DNA of 64,000 bases from contig VZSR01003807.1 of assembly GCA_013398615.1 (NCBI GenBank), positions 4,556,307-4,620,306 on the forward strand. Reading direction: 5' to 3'. Shown here one piece after another: positions 12,025-23,000 of the stretch. The notes below the pieces were generated by a model that was not told the DNA's origin, made no database searches, and saw only the letters and a list, made by a program, of their open reading frames with translations. The DNA comes from Brachypodius melanocephalos (lineage: Eukaryota; Chordata; Aves; Passeriformes; Pycnonotidae). Position 1 is the first letter of the stretch. Each line of letters opens with the position of its first letter. The position numbers were made by a program, and so were the translations under genes.

Positions 12025-12794
12025 GTAACCACTAGTTTAAAAGGCTATATAATGAAGAATACTGTCAATCTAAAAATAAAAGTCTAAAAATTACATAGTT
12101 AGATTAAGTTTGCTTGGTTTTTAAAGCTTTGCTTTAGATAAGAATAGTAAGAGTAACAGCTGCAACAATTGAACAGTTCAAAGATTTGAGTGCTTTTCTG
12201 AATGATATGGTTTCAGTTAAAGAAGCCCATCTGAAAACAAGATTTATTGTGGGAACAGAATTTGTGACTTTAATGCTTACACATATTCTGGGGGATTAGA
12301 GGCACTAACAGTCAGTAAAAGTGGAAGAACCTATTTGAATTTGGATTTATGTGATCTTTCAAATATTATTTTAAGTGGTATGTAAATGTTTATTTTCATT
12401 GCCCTTAGTTATGGGTTGCTCTGTGTCTTCATCCAAATTCTTAGCAGAATATTCTTCAATGTCTCTTCCAGAATCTGTAATGAAGGTTACAGAGAATTGC
12501 TTTAGCAAAATCAGCCTGGACCAAGTTGCTTAGAGAACATAGAGATCCATCATATTCAACTCTGGAATCACTGTTCCAGAGGTCTTAGTCTTTTGCTTAT
12601 GTATATTATTTAGAGCTGAGTGTCCAACAAGGTGATGCAGGAATGATACAAGTTATGGAAAACATATGGACACTTGGTTTAGCCCAGTGAAAACTGGATC
12701 ACAACTTTTAAGACTGAAACAAGTGTGACAGTACCATCAGTAACATTGGGCCTTTCTTGTTTCATTCTTTGCTGTTAATCAATATTTATATTAG
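12025..12794 (+). other. RYR2: Intron 7 (770 bases)
   Basis: An AT-rich intron with donor GTAACC and acceptor ATATTAG. The pyrimidine tract before the acceptor is weak and interrupted by A (AATATTTATATTAG). No repeat or element is recognised. Confidence 0.9.
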
Positions 12795-12907
12795 GTGAGG
12801 CTTGCTGGTGGACCATACATCCTGCTTCCAAACAACGATCAGAAGGAGAAAAAGTGCGTGTGGGAGATGATCTGATTTTAGTCAGTGTCTCTTCAGAAAG
12901 ATATTTG
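12795..12907 (+). CDS. RYR2: RYR2 exon 8 (G155-L192)
   Basis: These 113 bases encode the end of G155 and E156-L192, starting EACWWTIHPASKQRSEGEKV and running to SSERYL. This is domain A of the N-terminal region. P164, R169 and R176, which I recall as human CPVT/ARVC mutation sites, are all present at the expected offsets, fixing the numbering with no indel. The acceptor junction is AG followed directly by GTGAGG, so the same bases form both an acceptor and a donor-like sequence. The true donor at the other end, GTAAGT, is a perfect consensus. A 97-base-pair human-size disease hot spot surrounds loop residues 163-179. Confidence 0.97.
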
Positions 12908-13729
12908 GTAAGTTGTATAAAATGATCTGTACAGTGGTTCTTCTACAGAAAAAAAAGAGTTAATGCAAGTTTTACAGTAAAATTTGGGTTACATTTGCAC
13001 CTCCTAAAAGTAAAACGTAGGTGCTTAAACTGTTTTTTGAATAATATTTTGCAAAACAACACACTGAAGGTCTGGAAAATGTGACTTTGATATATGGCTA
13101 ATCTAATTTTGTTCATTTCAGCAGTGGAATATGAGTTCAAAATTTCCTTAGATTAAAAATAAGCAAATACAGAAATAATTTCCAAACTGCACAATTGAGA
13201 TGTTCAGAATCCATGCGAGTGTTCATAGGTTAACAACGCTATCATATGCATTAAAACTTTGTAGAAAATTTTGGGATGTCTCACATAGGTACATAGGATT
13301 TGTGGGCTTAAAATGTCCATATTTTATGGAGATTATGTACAGTGTAATATATAGAGGTACTGACGTCTCATAATTAAATATAATTAAAATACTCAATGAT
13401 TAAATATAATTGAAATATTTTACAAGTTATTGTGCTAGCTGCTTCTTACTACTGGTTTACACAACTTTCTTCTTCATGAAAGGATCTCCTATTTGTTCTG
13501 TAATAAAACAGGTCAACACTTTAAGATGGATTTCTTTTTTTAATCTTGGTGTTGTAGACACCTGAACTACTCTTTATGGTAAAAAGGTGAAAATAAGAAA
13601 AAAAAAATTTTGCTGGAAGCTTCTGAAAAGTCAGCCTCAGTGATTTGGTCCAAAAATCAGCCCCAACTTAAAAAAAAAAAAGATTCTTTAATGAGGAAGT
13701 ATTTTGAGTTTGTCAAAAATCTGTCTCAG

Positions 13730-14160
13730 ATCTAGAAGGGCGATGAAGATGGTGAAGGGCCTTGAGGGGAAGGCATTTGAGGAGCAGCTGAGGTCACTTG
13801 ATCTGTTCATCCTGGAGGGGAGACCTCACTGCAGTTACAACTTCCTCCTGAGGGGAAGTGGAAGGGCAGGCACTGATCTCTTCTCTGTGGTGACCAGGGA
13901 CAGGACATGAGGGAATGGCCTGAAGCTGAGTCAGGGGAGGGTAGGTGAATTATTAGAGAGGAGTTCTTTATCCAAAGGGCGGTTGGACACTGAAACAGGC
14001 TCCCCAGAGAAGTGGTCACAATGCCAAGCCTGACAGAGTTTGGGCAGTACTCTTGGGCACGGGGTGTGACTCTTGGGGAAGGTGCTGTGCAGGGCAGGAA
14101 GTTGGATTCAATGATCCTTGTGGGCCCCTTCCAACTATGGATATTCTATGATTCTGTGAG
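13730..14160 (+). mobile_element. CR1 LINE 3' fragment, + strand
   Basis: The stretch starts with the CR1 phrase AAGATGGTGAAGGGCCTTGA, passes through ATCTCTTCTCTGTGGTGACC and ACAGGCTCCCCAGAGAAGTG, and ends in CCTTCCAACT followed by ATATTCTATGATTCTGTGAG, the CR1 3' terminal signature. It corresponds to the last part of the reverse-transcriptase ORF2 and the short 3' UTR. It is 5' truncated, as most CR1 copies are, and its frame is broken, so it is a dead copy. CR1 is the dominant LINE of bird genomes. Its 3' end is of the type shared with the tail of the SINE at 58181-58319. Confidence 0.93.
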
Positions 14161-16179
14161 ATGTGCTTATAGCATTAAAGTTTATTCAATGTTATTCATG
14201 TTTTATTTTTTTCCCCTGAGATTTTAAAAAAAATAAAAGTATTTAAGAAAAAATTGAATAGTTTAATAAGATGTCAATAATAAAATTGAAAATATTTTCT
14301 CTCCTATTGGAAGCACATAGGAAAATGAAAATATAATTGTTTGAATATAGTTTTTAACTTCTAATTAGAAGCTCAATAGCTCATTTAATGAGTTTTTTGT
14401 AATTATATTCTGAAAACTTACTGATCATTTTAATTTTAAAATTATTTAAATAATTACTTCCATGAGAATTGTAACTACACATAGTGAAAAAACAACTTGT
14501 TTTGGGCCGAATTTATGAGAAATCCAATTACTGGAAAGGTTTTATTTAAAGACATTGGATTTCTTTTGCTGAATTGAGTTGCTGAAGTTGAATTTTGGTA
14601 CAGATTGTGTTTTTGTGTAGGCATGTCCTGGCCTCTAATTAGTAATAATCAGCTCAGCCTATTGTTTAGGGTTTGTGCCTCAGCTGTTGATTCTCAAGGC
14701 TGTCACATGTACTTTTGTACAGCAAGAGGCACAATTCTGTCTGCAGAGACTGATTTTCCTTAAGATGTGGTGTTAATGCATGTACTGCATGTTCCATGCA
14801 AAATACCAATATACTAAAAATAAATAATATTTTCAGAGGGAAATAACACTGTATTACAGTCTTAAAGTGTTTTAGAGCTAGATGATAGTGAATAATTATT
14901 AAGCCTATTTCAGTTATACAGCTATATATTTCAGTTATATAGCTCTGGTTTGACAGTAAGATGGAACAAGGATTCAGCAAATTAATTTTCCTCTAACATG
15001 CACTCACACATTTTAATGAATTTTTATGTTTTTCAAGACTAGATTAAGAGCTGTTAAACTATGTGGCTTCACAATCATAAAAATTTTTGTGGTTTTGCTA
15101 CCTATTCAGTAATTATATTAGCAGTGTCAGTAAAGAAATGAAGCTTTTATAAAAATTGAAACAGTCAATAACAAATAATAAGTGAGTTACCAATAATTGA
15201 ATATTTTTCATGAAAGCTGTCTCTCTGTTTTAATCTGCTTGACTGTTTACGAAAATAACTTCAAAGGATATAAGTTTCAAATATTCACAATTCACTGTTT
15301 ACATGTTGAGTGCAGTGCCTTGTTGTAGCTGCTGTTTTGTACAACTCTTAAAAGAATGTAGCAACTGATACCTTTTACAAAAGTGAGGATTCTGGAGAGA
15401 TGAAGTTATTTTTGTGAATCTACTCTGACAAGAAGACCAAATAAGCTCTGTTGAATCCAGTTGAGGAATGCTTTTTCTGAGGGAGTGGAATTCTTCACAT
15501 GGATTCCTTGACAGCAAATAAAGTTCATCAGGATGCTAAGGGTTGAGTTTATGTATGTTGCATACTCTACAATTAAAATCTTAGGAAAATGTAAGTTCTC
15601 CATCAAATATTCTATGTAAATATGCTGTTAGGACTAAGACTGGGATGTCAACTTTGTATATTGCAGTATTGTTCTGTGTTTTCAAGCCATTTTCTAATTC
15701 TTTCTGAATGAAGAAAAATAGGTTACCCATCCTGGGGCAAAGATGTGCGTGTAAAAATAACAGATGAATAGAGTTCATTCATAGGGCATGGCTTTTTCAA
15801 AATGTAGTCAGCTGTTGGTTGAATCTGTGTAATGCAAGAGAAGAACTATATCAACTTCTTAAGCTGGTCTTCCACTTGTCTGGCTTTAGCTTAATTAATT
15901 TAAGATTGATGCTTTATGATCTCAGTGTAATGAGTAGATTTTTGTATAGACCTCATTTGGTTGGCAACACTCTTAAGTATTAGGAAAATATCAGAACTTT
16001 GCTGTAGTACTCCTTCTCTTTCCATAAAATAAAATATTTTGGGACAATTTGCTCTATTTTTTCCCCAAAAAGTTATCTTTTTACTTACACCAAACAAGTA
16101 CTAAACTCATAGGAAGATCAGTGTTAAAATCATAAGCTAAAGGTCTGGAGGGGTGGATTTTGACTTTTGACTCACAACA

Positions 16180-16310
16180 ATGTCCCAGGGCAAGTAATTC
16201 ACTTGCTCTGACTCTCATCTACCTAGACAATGGCGTTTTGGATCCTTATTATCCTGTGCAGCGTTTCCGAGGAAAAGTACTTACGTAAGTGCTTGTGGCA
16301 TTATATAATG
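16180..16310 (-). repeat. Possible MIR-like SINE relic
   Basis: CAGGGCAAGTAATTCACTTG, then CTCTGACTCTCATCTACCT, resembles the reverse complement of the MIR core (gggcaagtcacttaacctct then gcctcagtttcctc). The downstream stretch with AAGTGCTTGTGGCA may continue toward the MIR tail. Divergence is high and gaps are needed, so this is only a candidate. Confidence 0.35.
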
Positions 16311-16956
16311 TGTGAGCTGCGCTATTGCCAAATACTTCAGAGAGGAACTTGGCTCTGCTGAACCCTGTTAGCATAGAGCAAAAAGATGTTCTGCTATAAA
16401 TATTGCCACCATTTAAGTTCAAGCTAGAGTTGCTGTGTTTCCTTTCTTGAGGCAGTACAGCCTGATAAAGAACAGGAAATTTCCAGCATGTTTCCCCTAC
16501 TTGTACATAGTAGTATCTACCTCAGCACTGAGGTTTGTCTTTGCCTCATTAACTACATATCCTGATTGCTTTCAATATTGCCAATTTTCAGTAACTTAGA
16601 AGTTCAATTAGTTGCAATTTCTTTCAAATTCGTGAGGTTTCTGAATAGCTTTTAAGCATAATTCAAGAAAAAATCCTTAGACATGAAGCTGAAATACAAA
16701 ATGCCTAAATGACGAAAAACCTGAAAATTGTTATCCATCAAGTCACTGTTATTCTGGCTGAGAAGTCAGGAAAGAAGGACCCTCCCCCCACCCAGTTTTG
16801 AATCTACAGTGCTCAGATTTCATCATAATACAACAGTTGTATATACCCTGTGGTTTGCATGTACTTACTGTCTCAGTGACTTCAATGCTGACCTGCAGCT
16901 GCATTATGCAGATCTGTGAACAAGCCTTGACATTTATTTGATTGAAATGAGCTGCC

Positions 16957-16986
16957 TTTCCCCCCCTTTCCCCCCCTTTCCCCCCC
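16957..16986. repeat. Three perfect copies of TTTCCCCCCC
   Basis: A 30-base array consists of three identical decamers, each three T followed by seven C. The complementary strand therefore has three runs of seven G separated by AAA. This may form a G-quadruplex on the template strand, or an i-motif on the coding strand. It lies mid-intron, far from any exon. Confidence 0.95.
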
Positions 16987-17864
16987 TACTGAAAACCAGA
17001 AAATTTCTCTGCTAGAAGCTAATTGGGAACTGATGGCAGAGTTACCTTTCAAAAATAATAGCATCCAAATTAGATTTAACTATTTTAAAGGTGAAGCCAT
17101 TACTCCTGGAAAGGGGCCAGGTTACTCAGTATTGCAAAGGTGCTGCCTCTGTATCCTTTTGCATCAAAGACGTTGTTTATTTTCAGTGCCTAGTTTTATT
17201 TCTGGTATTATCATATGCTTGGAACAGCTTCGAAGTATCTCTGTCACTTCTTGGTGCAGTAGTATCAGGGAGCATAACAGTGTCCAAGGGGTTTTTTTGA
17301 AATGTAAAAAAAAATTGTCTTCCCCTTTCACATTTTTTCTAAAAGCATGAAACTCAGTATTGGACTTTCTTCTGTGTAAATTCACAATTCCATAATTTCT
17401 CTTTACAACGACCTTTTTCATAATTTTTCAACAAAGAATAATTTTAATCTGCTTAAACAAACCTGAAATTACTGGAACCAAGGTCATGTTGAGCTGCTCT
17501 GTTGTACTGATCATAATGCAGTTCCCATGGAGTCTTTATACAATGATTTGAAATGTTATTGTGGAGGCTGGTAGGACTTTCCAAAAATTAGGGTTGTCAA
17601 GCTGCTCTGTCTTATGGAGTCCTGCTTCCAAGTTTCAAGTCCTTATAATCAAGTGCTTGTGATGTAAAGAATCATTTACTAGAATTAGTAGCATCTATTT
17701 CTGTTTTGGGTTTTTTTTTCCCTTTTTTTAACAGTCTGTTTTTCTTTATTTCATCTGGAAGAGGTCAGATCTTATGGAGCTTGAAGATAGGGAACTAAAA
17801 AAGCCACATAATTAAGATTGATGTCATTGTGTACTTCTTGTTAACTTATAGATATTAAAAAAAG

Positions 17865-17933
17865 AAACAACAACAAAACCCAAACCAACAAACCAAACAA
17901 AACAACAAACCAAACCAAAAAAAACCCCCAAAA
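17865..17933. repeat. A/C-only simple repeat
   Basis: Sixty-nine bases contain only A and C, built from irregular AAAC, AAACC and CAAC units. The T-free stretch begins slightly earlier, at 17857, with a single G at 17864. It is low-complexity sequence. Confidence 0.9.
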
Positions 17934-18068
17934 TTAATAAAAGGCAGCAAGCCTCTCCCTGGTTAAAATTAGTAAAGAAACTTTCTCTTGAAATGAGGGA
18001 GCTTGATCATGACTATAGAAGAGTGTTTAAATTTTCCTTGAGTAGGTAGAAGTCTGATGGTTTTGTCT

Positions 18069-18125
18069 ATTTTACAAGAGCTGGACCTCTTGTGTCCATT
18101 TTACATAAGCTAACACCTCCTGTGT
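18069..18125. repeat. Diverged 27-base tandem pair
   Basis: Two adjacent stretches share the pattern ATTTTACA, then AGCT, then ACCTC and TGTGT: 18069-18095 and 18098-18125. They differ at several positions and by one base in length. This looks like an old local duplication. Confidence 0.6.
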
Positions 18126-18199
18126 GTTAATGAACTGTTTAAACTCCCTCTACAGTGAATAATTCAATATATGCCAATCCTGGTGGGAGCAGATATTCC

Positions 18200-18900
18200 T
18201 TGAAATGGAGTGCTCAAGGCAGGAATGAAGCCAGGCACTGTTCTGACAGCTGAGAACTCAGCGTTGTGTGTGCTGCTGGTGATCTCCTGTCATTTGAGAT
18301 GTGTGGAGGAAGAAGCTGTGACAAGGTAGAAGGAACAAAAGGCAGGTGATGGATCAGTGGCAGGAGTGGGACTGAATTGGGAAGGAGGGAAACTGAGTGG
18401 GACTTGATGAGTGGCTGAAAAGATTGTTAACTGAAGGCAGGCAGGGACTAACAAATTGTCTGGGACAAGAAGCTGGTGACAAGGGAGGAGCAGGCACCCA
18501 CTGGTTAAAGTTGTGTTCAAAATTTAGGACAGAAAAACAGCATGGTTTTGGCAGGGAGAATTGAGACAAGAGCCAGTGGAGAGAGACTGGAAATGAAAGA
18601 TGACAAGAGAGCTCTGTAGAAGTGCGAGCTTTCTGGGGAGAACCAAACTGCTGGACCAAGATTCAGAAAGAGGCTAAGAAATGAAAAAAATGTTGAGAGC
18701 TCAGAGTTGTGAGATAATGCAAAGAAGTCCAATGCTGGCTGATGCAGTGAGGTAGAGTTTGAGCAAGAAAAAAAGCTGGAAGACCTGGCTTAGGCTTTGT
18801 AAGTCTAAGGAGAACCTTTTGAAGCAGGAGGAGGTCCTAATTCTGGGTGATAGTGTGGGCTGTAATTAGGTCAGGAAGCTGGTTTGGCTAAATGAGAGAC
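18200..18900. other. Purine-biased block in intron 8
   Basis: The + strand is strongly A/G-rich over about 700 bases, with many AGGAGG, GGGA and GAAGAAG runs. This leaves the complementary strand pyrimidine-rich and short of stop codons, explaining overlapping open frames there at 18290-18732. I recognise no repeat family in it. It abuts a minus-strand CR1 fragment at its right edge. Confidence 0.6.
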
Positions 18901-18902
18901 CT

Positions 18903-19097
18903 AGAATTATAGATTCTACGTTTGAGTTGGAAAGAGCCTGGAAGATCATTTCGTTCCAAGCTCTCTGCCATGGGGAGATGCACCTTCCACTAGAATGAGG
19001 CTCAGGGCCCCATCCAACCTGGCCTTGAACACTTCCAGGGATGGAGCAGCCCCAGTCTCTCTGTGCCAGTGCTTCACCACCCTCACAGGGAAGAATT
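18903..19097 (-). mobile_element. CR1 LINE 3' fragment, minus strand
   Basis: Read on the + strand it starts with AGAATTATAGATTCTA (reverse complement of the CR1 terminal repeats), then GAGTTGGAAAGAGCCTGGA, AGATCATTTCGTTCCAA, CATCCAACCTGGCCTTGAA and CACTTCCAGGGATGGAGCA, ending near CACCCTCACAGGGAAGAATT. These are landmark phrases of the reverse-complemented CR1 3' UTR and ORF2 end. It is a truncated, diverged copy belonging to a different CR1 subgroup from the one at 13730. Confidence 0.92.
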
Positions 19098-19351
19098 TGT
19101 AGTGAGACTGGGCTAAAGGTTTGGAAAGGAAAAGAGAGTGGTAGAGGCCTGGAGTATTTAGCTAGATGATAACTACTACCAGCAACTATCCAGGAACCCA
19201 TTGTAATAAGGCACAGCAGTCACGTGTTATATGCTGACAATTCCTGTCTTGATTTTTATAATAGTATAAGAAGGAAATGTCTAAAAAATGCTTTGCAAGT
19301 TAACCACATGAACCACAGGTGCAGAACTGTAATGGTGGAAATTTTTTTACC

Positions 19352-19369
19352 TTTTTTTTTTTTTTTTTT
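19352..19369. repeat. Poly-T run
   Basis: About 18 consecutive T, preceded by a shorter T run. It is a simple homopolymer. Confidence 0.8.
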
Positions 19370-19937
19370 AAATTTAGGAAAATTACATGCAAATGAAAAC
19401 ACAAAAATAATTTTCTTAAATTAAAAAAAAATCACAGGCATTCAAAAATGCAGACGTTTTGGTACTGCTATATTTTTAGGAAATCTCCTGAGTATACAGT
19501 CACACTGGCTTTTTATGGAATGCTATTTTAGTGATGATAAAAGTTCAGTGGATGTGTCAGGGCTGTGTAGCAGGGAAGCTGTGGTATGAAGCAACTTTGA
19601 AGATGAAATTTCAAGCTGGAAATTGCATTTGGAGGATTGATGTTATGATGGTTAATTATTTTCTGGGAGAATTAGGTTCTGTACCAGACTCTGCTGTGGA
19701 ATTTGCTGAGTAGGTGATCTTGTATACTAGGCTTGCTTTCAAGAGGTCACAGCATCTCTTTGTGGGAATATTCCTTACTGGACTTTTGTCTCTTGCATCT
19801 CCTCCTTTTATCAGAGGTTGAAACCTCACAGTTGCTCAGTCCTGATGCCTGCAGCTGAAGTGAATATAAGATGTGGCTTGACCAATAAACTACGTATAAT
19901 GCAGTCACCTTAACCTGGCCATCCTAGATTAATGAAA

Positions 19938-20060
19938 TTTCTTACTTCAATCTCTGTACCTCCCTTCCTCAATGGAAAATGGGCTATAATACTACTTCTC
20001 TGGGGTTTTGAGAAAGTTAAATCATTAATATTTGTTGTGTTTTGTGAAATACTGTAATTG
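19938..20060 (-). repeat. MIR-like ancient SINE relic, minus strand
   Basis: TCTCTGTACCTCCCTTCCTC, then AATGGAAAATGGGCTATAAT, ACTACTTCTCTGGGG and TTTTGAGAAAGTTAAATCAT follow the order of the reverse-complemented MIR core: ctctgtgcctcagtttcctc, then gtaaaatggggataata, then tacctcatagggttgt, then gaggattaaatgagat. The order and spacing of four phrases make this much stronger than the 16180 candidate. MIR copies in birds predate the bird-mammal split, so high divergence is expected. Confidence 0.55.
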
Positions 20061-23000
20061 GTGCAAGAGAAGAGCCTATGAGGAAATTACTAATTCTCTT
20101 TTCGAAGCTTTGAAGAATTGACTATATTGAATAAAGCATAAGGCTACAGACTGAAGATTGAGGGGAAAACAAAGCACTAGCAGCTGTTGACAAAGTGAGC
20201 TCCATTATCCTGTATATACAATGAGGCAGCACATGTGCAAATAGCATCGTGCCTTTGAAGACTGTAGTGTGATGTGTTCACTAGAAGCCATTCTTTTTCC
20301 ATAGGGTACTTAGTTTGGCATTTCCTAACTTTTGATGCTTGTGTCTGTAAAATTAAATTTGTTAATGGAAGCTCTTGTGACTAATCATGCAAAATGATTG
20401 TAGTTTGGAAGCACAGTAGCTGATGTGCTTCAGGCTTTTCATGATACAGTACAGAAGGAAAGCTATTATGAAGAGAGGGAATGCAAACTATCCCCTGCTA
20501 CTCTCCACGGATCCCTTATCCTTTTCCTGCCATGCATCTGCAATTACCCGTGCTATGCGGTAGCAGAGTAGATGGTTTTGGTTGTAATGGTAAATTCCTG
20601 AGTATCTCTGAGCTTTAGGTTCTACTCTCCCTTTACTGATGGTATATTTATGCTGTGTGAAGGAGTTGGAATTGCTTAGAACATTGCTGCAATTTTATCT
20701 TTATCAATGAAAAAAATCCCTTTGCTTTTGGGTTTGAGGGCCAAGTGTTAAAGCACTCTGGAGAAATGTAAAGAAACCAGGATTTTTTAGTACTTTAAAC
20801 CCTTTTGAAAATTCTTGGTTATTGCCTACTTTGGATCAAAATTTAGATAGCAATTTTTTGTTCAGCAGTGTAAGTTTACCCATTTTTATTCAAACTTTTC
20901 CAACGCGTTGATAAATGTTTCAATGGATATAAATATATTGCCACTATAAAACATACACACAAATTCCTAATTCTATAAAAATTTCACACAGATGCAGTTA
21001 TTACTTTTAGTTCTGTCCAATATCTCCTTTCCTTGTGAATAATATTTATATTTATTTTGACTGTTTCAATATAATTCTCTGTAAGAGAATAATTTTAAAT
21101 TACTCAGGTAATAAATTTTAATAGAAATTACATGTCATAAGTAGGAAGTTAACAAGTGGTTTTGTTTTCAGGGGATTGTGTATTTTTTAGGCTTTGAATT
21201 TTTATTGAAGTTTGCTAATTCATTGGGGTTATGATGCAAAATGTTTTTTCCTTCCTAATTAAAAAAAAGGGAAAAAAGGAGAAAAATTGAGTATAGTTTG
21301 TTTTGTTTTGTTACTTTTTTGGTTTTCTTTAATTATAGATAAAAGTACATTCTTGTGTACCTGTTGTGGGATTGGTATCTGTTCAAGACTTGAAATATTT
21401 CAGGTTCTTGGGTCAGCTGAGGATAGGTGCCTAAATTGTTTGAAACTGCTTTTCTGTTGGGATCAGTGTAGTAATTTTAAGTCAGGAATCAAGGGCTGTC
21501 AGAATCTCTGTGTACAGGAGAGGAAATAGCTTCCATCTATCTCTGCACTAGCTGGTACTAAGAAATCTGAAGGAGTGTGGTTGATGCAGTGGTTGTGCAG
21601 TACTTATGCATTCTAAGAAGTGGAATGCTTTATACATAGTTTTCAAAATCTACCAGTAATAATGTTGTTTTTTGGGGGGGTTTTTTAGCTATTCTTGCTA
21701 TTTCAAATGTCCTGTGATTGAAAGCAGAGTTATCAAACTGCAGATAAAAATAGATATTTCTAGATAAACTGTCAATATTGTCACACCTTAGCCAAAAGGA
21801 AGTCCGAAGCAAAAGTTTTCCGTCCTTTATATTTTTGTCTTTTCACACATGCATGTTTTGAAGAAGAGAAACTTTGATGCAGACTGAGAAATTTAAAAGC
21901 TCTAGTTATTCAGAGCTCTTATAAATGCAGCTATGCTGCAGCAATCACTGCTAAAGGGTTCTTATGGAAATTACTGTCTGATTCTCAAGCTCTTCAGTGA
22001 GCTTAAATACACTGTGTTCCTTTTGAAAACCTAGGGACAGAGTTATGATAATGTTACTTTGCTGCAGAGCAGTATAGAGTTTACAACATGTCATTAAATT
22101 CAGTTGGGAAGCCTACAGTATTTTCAGAGTTGAGTCTTGGAGTTTATCCTTGAGATAAACTGCCTGTGGACTGTAGTGTTAACCCATATTCATAAAATAC
22201 CATGATTTAAATCTGAAAAGTGATAAAAACCCTATTGCAAGGTAAATGCTGGTTTAGGAGATTGTCAGTCTATCAGCAGGGAAGACAAATTTAGCTCTGT
22301 GCTTGAACCTGGACTGATGCAGAAAATACATTATTTGGTTAAGAAAACCTGAATGTAGTGGGGAAGACCCACTGTCTAGAATAGACTGCAGGATTCCTGA
22401 ACCCAACATATTTCTGCTTTCCAAATGTTACTACATTCCCAAAAGATGTGCTATACATGTGGTCGTCATCAGTGATGGCAACCTTCCACTTCTGCCAGAT
22501 GCACTGATATGCCAGGTAGCAAACATCTGTGTAGCACATATGGAGGCTGTTCAGCACCAGTGTGAGTGTCATGTCGACATCCTGGACATCACGTTATGGA
22601 ACTTGTTTCATTTTGATGGCTTTGTTGTGCTGAAAGTACAAAACCAAGCAGGTAAACTCCAGTAAGTTATAGACAGAGAGCAGATTGCTTTAAAACAACA
22701 TTGAGATTCTTAAAGTATAGCACTAAAAACTTAGGCAATGTCAGGATAAATACTGGCATCCCTAATCTTTGGGAGTTTTTCTTGAATTCTTGGATATCCC
22801 TTAACAGGGTATTTTCTCTACATGGTCAAAGCTTCCTTTTACTGTTTTCTATGAATGGTTCCAGGGAGCGAACACCATAGTTTATGGAATTGTAAATGGT
22901 AGGACCCCTGCTGTCAATTGTAAATTTAAGGATTCTGCAAGAAATCCAGGGAGGTGAGGATAAACAGGGAATTGCAGAATATACTCTGCTTTGGAAGTAA

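Noticed and set aside
18290..18732. Three overlapping minus-strand frames rich in serine, proline and leucine
   Set aside because: They arise from the pyrimidine-rich complement of a purine-biased block, not from coding selection.
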